DNA from: Thermoleophilia bacterium
GTDB taxonomy: Bacteria; Actinomycetota; Thermoleophilia; Gaiellales; Gaiellaceae
NCBI GenBank assembly: GCA_016844515.1
Contig: JAERMP010000032.1
Coordinates: forward strand, 1-13,009
Direction: 5' to 3'
DNA: 13,009 nucleotides
This document shows positions 6,157 through 12,323 of the stretch, piece after piece (position 1 is the stretch's first letter; every line of letters begins with the position of its first letter). Made by a program: the position numbers and the translations under genes. The notes beneath the pieces were generated by a model. The model did no database searches, had not been told where the DNA came from, and worked only from the letters and a program-made list of their open reading frames with translations.

Positions 6157-6876
6157 CTACCGGCCAAGGTACGCCTTGCGCAGGTCCTCGTTCTGGAGGA
6201 GCTCAGAGGCTTTCCCCTCGAGCACGATCCGACCCGTCGAGAGGACGTAGCCCCGATCGGCGATGGACAACGAGACGTTCGCGTTCTGCTCGACGATGAG
6301 CATGGCAACGCCGGACCGGTGGACCTCCTGGATGATCTCGAAGCTCCTCTCAACGAGGATCGGCGCGAGCCCCATCGACGGCTCGTCCATCAGGAGCAGT
6401 CTCGGCTTCGACATCAGCGCGCGGCCCATGGCCACCATCTGCTGCTCACCGCCCGACAGCGTGCCCGCGAGCTGGCTTCGACGCTCGTACAGGAGCGGAA
6501 AGAGCGCATAGACCCGCTCGAACTCCTCCTTCAGATCGGCTTTTGGACGCAGATACGAGCCCATCTCGAGGTTCTCGACCACGGTCATCGGCCCGAACAG
6601 CCGCCTGTTCTCGGGGACGATGGCCAGACCGCGCTTGATCCGCTGCGACGTGGACACGTTCGTGATGTCGGCACCCGCGAATGACACCTTCCCCGTCCGT
6701 GGGCGAACGAGACCAAGGATCGTCTTCAGCGTCGTCGACTTTCCCGACGCGTTCCCGCCCAGGAGGCAGACGAGCTCTCCCTCGCCGACGGTCAGGTTGG
6801 AGTCCTGAAGGATGTGGATCAGCCCGTAGTACGTATTGACACCTTCGAGCTCGAGCAGGGGCGCAACGGCGTTCAC
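6157..6876 (-). CDS. livF: Branched-chain amino acid-type ABC transporter ATP-binding protein LivF
   Basis: One of two ATPase subunits of a HAAT-family importer, on the cytoplasmic face of the membrane. The 239 residues contain the Walker A GGNASGKST (40-48), signature LSGGEQQM (140-147), Walker B LLLMDEP (160-166), and IVEQNAN (194-200), where Gln197 takes the position of the usual switch His, as is common in LivF. GLAIVPENRRLFGPMTV and the C-terminal LRKAYLGR also identify it as LivF rather than LivG. The fourth Walker A position is Ala instead of Gly, a tolerated-looking change. It starts with GTG at 6876, overlapping the livG stop by 4 nt (GTGA). It is the last gene of the transporter cluster and converges on the LLM gene with no gap. 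Confidence 0.92.
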   Translation of the reverse strand: MNAVAPLLELEGVNTYYGLIHILQDSNLTVGEGELVCLLGGNASGKSTTLKTILGLVRPRTGKVSFAGADITNVSTSQRIKRGLAIVPENRRLFGPMTVVENLEMGSYLRPKADLKEEFERVYALFPLLYERRSQLAGTLSGGEQQMVAMGRALMSKPRLLLMDEPSMGLAPILVERSFEIIQEVHRSGVAMLIVEQNANVSLSIADRGYVLSTGRIVLEGKASELLQNEDLRKAYLGR

Positions 6877-7664
6877 TTGCGCTCCGTCGCACCGCTTCCG
6901 AGATAGGCCTCGACGACACGGGGGTTCGTCGCGACCTCCTCGAACGTGCCCTCGGCGATCTTCAGGCCGTGGTCGAGCGCGACGACCCGATCCGAGATGC
7001 CCTCGACGACGTGCATGTCGTGCTCGATGACGAGGATCGTGAAACCCCCCTCGTCACGAAGCTTCGAGATCAGCTCGGTGATCTCGTGGGTCTCCTTCGG
7101 GTTCATGCCCGCTGCGGGCTCGTCGAGAAGCAAGAGCCGCGGGTTCGTGGCTGTGGCGCGAGCGATCTCGAGCCGCCGCCGATTCGCGTACGAGAGGCTG
7201 TACGCGGGCTGGTCCCAGCGGTATCCCATCAGCCGGTCACCGAAGAAGGCCAACCGCTTCTCGGCCTGATCGCGGATCTCGCGCTCCTCGCGGCGCATTC
7301 CCGGCGTGCGCAGAATCGAGCGGAACACGCCGGCTTTCGTATGGCCGTAGGCGGCAGCCATGACGTTCTCCCGCACGGACATGTTCAGGAAGAGCCGTAG
7401 CGTCTGGAACGTCCGCGCGATCCCGCGCTGCGTAATGCGGTGCGGACTGAGTCCCTTGATCGACTCGCCCTCGAAGAGGATGTCACCGTCGGTGGGCTCG
7501 TAGACACCCGTGACGAGGTTGAAGAGCGTCGTCTTCCCGGCGCCGTTCGGCCCGATGGCGCTGACGATTTCCCCCTCGTTGACATGCAAATCGAGGTTGT
7601 CGACGCACCTGAGGCCGCCGAATGCCATCGAGACGCCCTTGAGCTCGAGCAGCGCCGCGGCCAT
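6873..7664 (-). CDS. livG: Branched-chain amino acid-type ABC transporter ATP-binding protein LivG
   Basis: The partner ATPase of LivF, 263 residues. The N-terminal LLELKGVSMAFGGLRCVDNLDL is typical of LivG. It has Walker A GPNGAGKT (38-45), Q-loop Gln87 in ARTFQTLRLF, the signature LSYANRRRLEIARA (157-170, a usual LivG departure from LSGG), Walker B LLLLDEP (177-183) followed by AAGMNPKET, switch His215 in LVIEHDMHVV, and a C-terminal VVEAYLG. ATG 7664 is the start: it overlaps the livM stop by one base (TGATG). GTG 7667 is a minor alternative. The frame remains open far upstream through livM, but that is a shadow of the GC-rich permease gene. Confidence 0.93.
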   Translation of the reverse strand: MAAALLELKGVSMAFGGLRCVDNLDLHVNEGEIVSAIGPNGAGKTTLFNLVTGVYEPTDGDILFEGESIKGLSPHRITQRGIARTFQTLRLFLNMSVRENVMAAAYGHTKAGVFRSILRTPGMRREEREIRDQAEKRLAFFGDRLMGYRWDQPAYSLSYANRRRLEIARATATNPRLLLLDEPAAGMNPKETHEITELISKLRDEGGFTILVIEHDMHVVEGISDRVVALDHGLKIAEGTFEEVATNPRVVEAYLGSGATERK

Positions 7665-9091
7665 CACACGATCTCCACTCGGCGTTCGCCGAGGAGTCCG
7701 GATGGCCTGGCGACCATCACGCCTACCAGCATCGCGCCGAGGAGGACGAACCGCGTTACGTCCGGCTGCGGCGACATGACGTTCTCCCAAACGAAGGCCG
7801 CGAGATAGAGCGTCGGGACGAGCGCGATCCAGCGCCAGACACCCTTGAGCGTCGTCGAAACGAGGACGAGCGCAACGAGCGCGATGTACGCAAGGGTCTT
7901 CGCGTCGCCGGGATTCACGGGGAGCGCAACCCACGAGTCGAGGAAGCGCGTGACCGCGTCCGAGTCGGGTGGCGCGCCCGCAGTCCACGACTCGTCGATC
8001 GCGCCCGCGACGGCGTGGACGACGAACCCGAACACCACCGTGACAGCGAGGACGCCGGCGACCATCCACCGCGGGCGGACGAGGAGCAGGAGCGAGAGGA
8101 CGATCGCGATGTAGAACACCCATCCTGACAAATCGGGATCGCGCAAAGCCTCGAGGAAGACCCAGACGACGACGGCTCCGAGCACGGCTCCGGTCTGACT
8201 CCCCACCCCGCCGAGGATCAGCATCGCGTAGACGGTGATGAGCAAGGTGAGAGAGAAGGTCTCCGGGAAGACACCGACCTTCAGCGACGCGAAGAGCGAG
8301 CCAGTGAGCGCGGCGACCGCGGCACCGAACGCGAACGCAAGTAGCTTGAGCCAGTCGGTCGGCATTCCCATGAGTTCCGCCGCGAGCGTGTCCTCCCTGA
8401 GCGCGCGCCAGGCTCGCCCGATGCGCGAGTGGTTCACGAGATACAGCGCGCTGAAGACGATGAGGAAGACGCCGAGTGCGACGTAGATGTAGTTCGAGTT
8501 GAAGATCCCCTGCTTCGAGACCACGATCTCGATGCCGAAGAGGTCGAACGGGTCGATGTTCGCTATCCCGTTCACTCCCCCGGTGAGATCGATGCCGAAG
8601 AGGTCGTGTCCGTTCGTGACGATGCTGATGAAGATCTGGTAGACGAACAGCGTCACGATCGCGAGGTAGTCGCCCGAGAGCCGCCACGACGGCAGCCCGA
8701 CGAGAAGTCCGAAGAGCGCGCCGAGCACCACGCAGATGACCATGACGACCGGTGATGACAGGTGGAGGTCGAACTTGTCCGAGCTCAGGATCGCGTACGT
8801 GTAGGCGCCGATCCCAAAGAACGCGATGTAACCGAGGTCGAGGAGGCCACCCCAGCCCACGACGACGTTCAGGCCGATCGCGAGCAGGCAGAAGATCAGC
8901 GTGTCGAAGACGACCACATTGATGTAGCCGTCGTCCGTGATGAGCGGTATGAGCGCGACGCCGACGACGAACGCGAGGAGTCGCGCCCATCCCGGGACTC
9001 GGTCGGCGAGGCGGGCGAGGCGGTGACGCTCGATGTTCTCGCTCGAGCGCGCGACCCACTCGTCCTTACCGATGCGCGGGCCCTCGGTCAC
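7664..9091 (-). CDS. livM: Branched-chain amino acid-type ABC transporter permease LivM, with extra C-terminal membrane region
   Basis: A polytopic inner-membrane permease of 475 residues. The LivM core is clear: FCLLAIGLNVVVGWGGLLDLGYIAFFGIGAY (67-97), a GDYLAIVTL block (140-148), the ATPase-contacting loop RIGRAWRALREDTLAAELMGM (224-243) and LILGGVGSQTGAVLGA (291-306). A normal LivM would end soon after LLLLVRP (334-340) with a RPxGLLG tail. Here about 115 residues with roughly three or four more hydrophobic segments follow, and only then comes ARPSGLLGERRVEIV. The protein is therefore some 130-150 residues longer than usual, with RP-type ends both before and after the extra region. The start is GTG 9091, just inside the junction with livH (4-nt gap). 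An 18-bp direct repeat in frame gives two DLFGI segments 20 residues apart. Confidence 0.9.
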   Translation of the reverse strand: MTEGPRIGKDEWVARSSENIERHRLARLADRVPGWARLLAFVVGVALIPLITDDGYINVVVFDTLIFCLLAIGLNVVVGWGGLLDLGYIAFFGIGAYTYAILSSDKFDLHLSSPVVMVICVVLGALFGLLVGLPSWRLSGDYLAIVTLFVYQIFISIVTNGHDLFGIDLTGGVNGIANIDPFDLFGIEIVVSKQGIFNSNYIYVALGVFLIVFSALYLVNHSRIGRAWRALREDTLAAELMGMPTDWLKLLAFAFGAAVAALTGSLFASLKVGVFPETFSLTLLITVYAMLILGGVGSQTGAVLGAVVVWVFLEALRDPDLSGWVFYIAIVLSLLLLVRPRWMVAGVLAVTVVFGFVVHAVAGAIDESWTAGAPPDSDAVTRFLDSWVALPVNPGDAKTLAYIALVALVLVSTTLKGVWRWIALVPTLYLAAFVWENVMSPQPDVTRFVLLGAMLVGVMVARPSGLLGERRVEIV

Positions 9092-9095
9092 TCGC

Positions 9096-10043
9096 TCATA
9101 CCTTCTTGATATCGGGCCGTCCGAGAATGCCCTGTGGTCGCACGAGCATGAACACGATCAGCAGCGAGAAGATGACGAGGTTCGAGAGACCGACCGGGAT
9201 CCCGATCCAGTCGGTGACGTAGGTCACGGTAAGCGCTTCAACCGTTCCGAGGAGGAAGCCGCCGAGCATCGCGCCTGGAATCGAGCCGATACCCCCGATG
9301 ACCGCAGCCGTGAATGCGAACAGGCCCGGCGTGAATCCCATCTGCGGGAAGACGTCGGTTCGGAGTGCGAAGAGCACTCCCGCGGCTCCCGCGAGCGCGC
9401 CCGAGAGCACGAAGGCGAACATGATCACGCGGTCGATGTCGATGCCCATCATCGCGGCCGCGTCCCGGTCGATCGACGTGGCTCGCATCGCCTTGCCGAT
9501 GCGGGTCCGATCGACGAGGTACCAGAGCACGATCATGAGCACGACGGCGGCCACGATCCCGATGACGCGTAGCCACGAGATCGTGAACGACCCGATTGTG
9601 ATCGCCGGCTCGTACAGCTTGCCGCCGGCCATGTTGAACGTGTCGTAGGTGCGGTGGTTCGAGCCGAAGAGCAGCTGGACGCTGTACGACAGGAAGAACG
9701 AGACGCCGAGCGCGCTGATGAGGGGCGCGATCCTCGGCGCGTCGCGGAGCGGCCGGTAGGCGAAGCGCTCGATCACGACGCCGAGCACGGCGCACGCAGC
9801 CATCGCTGCGACCACCATCAGGAGGAGCACGAGCCAGATCGAGATCGACGGGTCGACGGCACCACCGAACACCGTGAGAACTCCGAACCCGACATACGCG
9901 CCGACCATGAAGACGTCCCCGTGCGCGAAGTTCAGGAGCTTCAAGATCCCATAGACCATCGTGTACCCGAGAGCGATCAGCGCATACGTGCTCCCGAGCG
10001 TCGCCGAGTTGACGATGGTCTGGAAGAGCTTGTCGTAGTCCAC
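9096..10043 (-). CDS. livH: Branched-chain amino acid-type ABC transporter permease LivH
   Basis: The second permease subunit, 315 residues and of usual LivH length. Diagnostic blocks are LGSTYALIALGYTMVYGILKLLNFAHGDVFMVGAYVGF near residues 16-53, VIERFAYRPLRDAPRIAPLISALGVSFFL, the cytoplasmic coupling loop RTRIGKAMRATSIDRDAAAMMGID, a FAFTAAVIGGIGSIPGAMLGGFLLG block, and the C-terminal FMLVRPQGILGRPD. Eight or so hydrophobic helices can be seen. It starts with GTG at 10043; no strong ribosome site is visible. The 101 nt between it and the binding-protein gene contain a strong hairpin, so expression relative to the binding protein is probably reduced. Confidence 0.92.
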   Translation of the reverse strand: MDYDKLFQTIVNSATLGSTYALIALGYTMVYGILKLLNFAHGDVFMVGAYVGFGVLTVFGGAVDPSISIWLVLLLMVVAAMAACAVLGVVIERFAYRPLRDAPRIAPLISALGVSFFLSYSVQLLFGSNHRTYDTFNMAGGKLYEPAITIGSFTISWLRVIGIVAAVVLMIVLWYLVDRTRIGKAMRATSIDRDAAAMMGIDIDRVIMFAFVLSGALAGAAGVLFALRTDVFPQMGFTPGLFAFTAAVIGGIGSIPGAMLGGFLLGTVEALTVTYVTDWIGIPVGLSNLVIFSLLIVFMLVRPQGILGRPDIKKV

Positions 10044-10108
10044 AGCAGTGGCGGGAGCCTACTTCGTGATTCGTGCTGCGACTAATGGGAATCGAACAGG
10101 GAAGAGAG

Positions 10109-10136
10109 CGTGGCCCCGGCCGAAGCCGGGGCCACG
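10109..10136 (-). terminator. Strong GC hairpin with UUCG loop between binding-protein gene and livH
   Basis: A perfect 12-bp stem (10109-10120 with 10125-10136) encloses CGAA on the plus strand, which is UUCG in the minus-strand transcript, giving an exceptionally stable C(UUCG)G tetraloop. It begins 8 nt after the TAG of the binding-protein gene. The sequence after it is pyrimidine-rich (CTCTCTTCCC) but has no real U-run. A partial terminator or mRNA-stabilising 3' structure that lets the binding protein be made in excess over the membrane subunits is the best reading. Confidence 0.7.
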
Positions 10137-10144
10137 CACCGGAG

Positions 10145-11326
10145 CTAGAGCCTGCCGAGCTGCTTCAGCGAGCCGTCCGACTGAACCTGGAACAGCCAGA
10201 ACCCGCCGTTCAGCGGATCGTTCGTCTTCGACGAGAAGCGGAACGTCCCGCCCAGGACCCAGTTCGGGATGGCGCCGGCCTTCATCTTGCGCTTGATGTT
10301 GATGCGCTCGATGGAGGACTTCCCGGCACATGCCCGCTTTGCGGCGTACAGGATCGCCTGCACGGCGCCGTAGGTCGGAGGGCCGAACACGTCGGGCTGC
10401 CTGGTCGGATTCGCCTTCTTCCAGGCATCGAGGGTCGCCTTGCCACCGGGGACAGAGCTGATCTCGGGGGCGAAGTTGGACACGTACGAGCCCGGCACCT
10501 TGAAAGCCGGATCGACCGTGCCGTCACCGCCGAACACGACCGCACGCTTGCCCTGCTCCTTCAGCAGCACCGCGATCTGGTTCGCGTTCGCGGCGACCTG
10601 GAACGGCGTGAACACGACGTCCGTGTCGCCCGGGATCCGCGTCACGAAGCTCGAGAAGTCGGTCGTCGAGTTCGTGACCGACTGCCGCTGCACCGTGACG
10701 TTCTTGCGCTCCATATACCGCTGGACCGTGTTGGCAAGACCGACCGAGTACGGCTCCTGAGCGTCGAAGACCGTCACCTTGTCGGCGTTCAACTTGTCGA
10801 CCGCGTACTTCGCCTGGCCCGTTCCCTGCACCGAGTCGTCCGCGACGACGCGGTAGAAGAACCCGGTCGCCGTCGGCGACGCGCCCTTCGTCAACGCAGA
10901 AGCGGTGGCCGACGGCGTTACGTGCACGACACTCGCCTGTGCAAGCGTTGCGCTGGTCGCCGATACACCACCCGACGTCGCAGGTCCAACTGCCGCGAGG
11001 ACGCTCTTGTTGCCGACCAGCCTCTGCGCAGCCGTCAGCGCGACTGCCGGGTCGAGAGTTGTGTCGTACTCGATGATCTTCGCCTTGAGCCCGAGCTTGG
11101 CGCCGACCTGCTGTGCGGCCAGTTTGGCCCAGCTCGACTGAGACGCTCCGAGGAACGAGGCCGGACCCGTGAGCACCGTCAAGATGCCGATGTTGATCGT
11201 GCCGTTGCAGCTGACTGCTGCCGCTTCTGTTCGCTCGACTGCCTGAGTATCTGCTCCTGCAGACGCGGCGAGCGATGCCGCCACGAGCACCGCGAGTGCC
11301 GCGGCCGTTAGAGCTCGTCTCTTCAT
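10145..11326 (-). CDS. Branched-chain amino acid-type ABC transporter substrate-binding protein
   Basis: An exported receptor of the LivJ/LivK (Leu/Ile/Val-binding, type I periplasmic-binding fold) family, 393 residues. It begins with a clear Sec signal peptide: positively charged MKRR, a hydrophobic Ala/Leu/Val core to about residue 20, and a likely signal peptidase I site after ASAGA. There is no lipobox, so it appears to be secreted rather than a lipoprotein. The mature part has TINIGILTVLTGPASFLG (43-60), VLAAVGPATSGGVSATSATLAQASVVHVTPSAT (109-141), FFYRVVADD (156-164), and C-terminal GTFRFSSKTNDPLNGGFWLFQV. The true ligand cannot be read from the sequence: branched-chain amino acids, other amino acids, amides or urea are all known in the family. 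ATG 11326 follows AGGAGGG by 7 nt. It is the first gene of the transporter cluster. Confidence 0.9.
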   Translation of the reverse strand: MKRRALTAAALAVLVAASLAASAGADTQAVERTEAAAVSCNGTINIGILTVLTGPASFLGASQSSWAKLAAQQVGAKLGLKAKIIEYDTTLDPAVALTAAQRLVGNKSVLAAVGPATSGGVSATSATLAQASVVHVTPSATASALTKGASPTATGFFYRVVADDSVQGTGQAKYAVDKLNADKVTVFDAQEPYSVGLANTVQRYMERKNVTVQRQSVTNSTTDFSSFVTRIPGDTDVVFTPFQVAANANQIAVLLKEQGKRAVVFGGDGTVDPAFKVPGSYVSNFAPEISSVPGGKATLDAWKKANPTRQPDVFGPPTYGAVQAILYAAKRACAGKSSIERINIKRKMKAGAIPNWVLGGTFRFSSKTNDPLNGGFWLFQVQSDGSLKQLGRL

Positions 11327-11488
11327 TCCATTACCCTCCTGCTCCGCATTTCATTGCCTCCTTGACCCGCCTTGGTGGTCTCACGTTGAGACGCGACACC
11401 GACCCCGTTGTTGGACGGGGGAAGCGGACACTGTCGCAGCGCTCCTCTCTCCTGTCAACGCGCGGTACACACTCGTTCGCACCAGCCT
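11327..11488 (-). promoter_or_regulatory. Promoter and roughly 100-nt leader of the ABC transporter operon
   Basis: This non-coding stretch lies between the binding-protein start and the MBL gene stop. On the minus strand TTGACA (plus 11453-11458) is followed after 17 bp by GACAGT (plus 11430-11435), a fair -35/-10 pair, putting the transcript start near 11424. Just downstream is a 6-bp hairpin, CCCCGT with ACGGGG (11403-11408 with 11415-11420), and then a 5-bp TCTCA/TGAGA inverted repeat near 11380-11392. The leader ends with AGGAGGG, 7 nt before ATG 11326. Upstream of the promoter, GTACAC with an adjoining ACTCG occurs twice (about 11465-11475 and 11491-11500). No known riboswitch is recognised. 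Confidence 0.4.
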
Positions 11489-12232
11489 TCACTCGTACAC
11501 ATCGGGAACGCGCCGGAGCGTCCGCCACTGGACGGGGTCGTGCCCGTACACGAGCAGCGCCTTCTCCTCACGCGCGATCAGGCGCAACCGCTCGACGCTC
11601 GCGCGCGCAGCCCGCTGATCGGAAGCGCCACCGTTGACACCGGTCGCGAGCTCGGACTCCCGCGAGATAGCGTCACCCGCGAGCAGTACTGGACCGGTCT
11701 CGCGGAGCCGGACGAGAAGGGACATGTGCCCTGGCGAGTGACCCGGCGTTGCGAGAAGGGTCACGCCCTGAACCAGATCCTCGTCGCCCTCGACGAGCCG
11801 GTAGCGAAAGTCGGCCGGCCAGCGCTCGGGTCGCACATCGCCGAAGTAGCGCGGCGGACCGTCATCGCGCTCGACACGGGAGACCACGATCGTCGCCTGG
11901 GGAAAGTCGCACAGCCCGCCAATGTGGTCGATGTCCCCGTGGGTGATGACGAGATCCGTCACGTCCTCGGGTCGGAGCCCGGCAAGGTCCAGCTGCGCCG
12001 AGGGCAGGTTCTCGGGCGCGAGCGAGACGACCCGGCCAAACGTGTCCAGCCCGTCGCGGCGGCCCGCGCCCTCCGGGTCGTCGAGGTAGACCCGAGGAAA
12101 GCCTGTATCCACCAGAACGACCCGATCGCGGGCGAGGACGACGTAGCCGACGATCGGGATCCGCCTTCCGTCGTCGGCCACCTCGAACGTGCCGTAGTCG
12201 AGGATCCCGAGCCGATCCGCAAAGGCTGTCAT
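11489..12232 (-). CDS. MBL-fold (metallo-beta-lactamase superfamily) hydrolase, lactonase-like
   Basis: A 247-residue soluble metallohydrolase. From ATG 12232 it opens with TAFADRLGILDYGTFEVADDG. It then shows VVLVDTGFP, the metal-binding motif ITHGDIDHIGG (HxDxDH, where the second His of the classic HxHxDH is Asp, a frequent variant), TPGHSPGHMSLLV with the third metal-site His, LLAGDAI with the bridging Asp, and a C-terminal VYGHDPVQW His. This residue set and order resemble the N-acyl-homoserine-lactonase and glyoxalase-II-like branches, but no substrate can be assigned. The frame is open to 12274, but the extra 14 residues look unlike the family, and GGAG lies about 11 nt before ATG 12232. 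It is divergent from the methyltransferase gene and lies tandem upstream of the ABC operon. Confidence 0.82.
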   Translation of the reverse strand: MTAFADRLGILDYGTFEVADDGRRIPIVGYVVLARDRVVLVDTGFPRVYLDDPEGAGRRDGLDTFGRVVSLAPENLPSAQLDLAGLRPEDVTDLVITHGDIDHIGGLCDFPQATIVVSRVERDDGPPRYFGDVRPERWPADFRYRLVEGDEDLVQGVTLLATPGHSPGHMSLLVRLRETGPVLLAGDAISRESELATGVNGGASDQRAARASVERLRLIAREEKALLVYGHDPVQWRTLRRVPDVYE

Positions 12233-12288
12233 CCGGCGACCGACTCCGAGTCCACGCCTGGCATCATCCCGCACCCCTGCCGAGTCGC

Positions 12289-12317
12289 TGGACAGGCTCG
12301 GGCGGAACCGTCAGGGT
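12289..12317 (+). promoter_or_regulatory. Possible leaderless promoter of the methyltransferase gene
   Basis: TGGACA (12289-12294) and CAGGGT (12312-12317) are separated by 17 bp, and the latter ends 6 nt before GTG 12324. Each matches the -35/-10 consensus only partly, and there is no convincing ribosome site, so this is a weak call that mainly supports the chosen start. Confidence 0.3.
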
Positions 12318-12323
12318 CCAGAC

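Noticed and set aside
6873..9059. A 728-codon open frame that would fuse livG to a long N-terminal extension
   Set aside because: The extension is Arg/Pro/His-rich shadow sequence antiphase to livM, which has clear membrane helices and LivM motifs in its own frame and ends by overlapping the livG ATG.
10076..10108. tRNA-like fragment (minus strand TTCGATTCCC resembling a T-arm loop)
   Set aside because: No cloverleaf can be built: there is no matching acceptor, D or anticodon arm upstream, since the adjoining sequence is the UUCG hairpin.
11790..11970. Loss of a catalytic His in the MBL-fold protein (HGDIDH instead of HxHxDH)
   Set aside because: THGDxDHxGG is a common functional variant in this superfamily and the other metal ligands are intact, so it is not evidence of inactivation.
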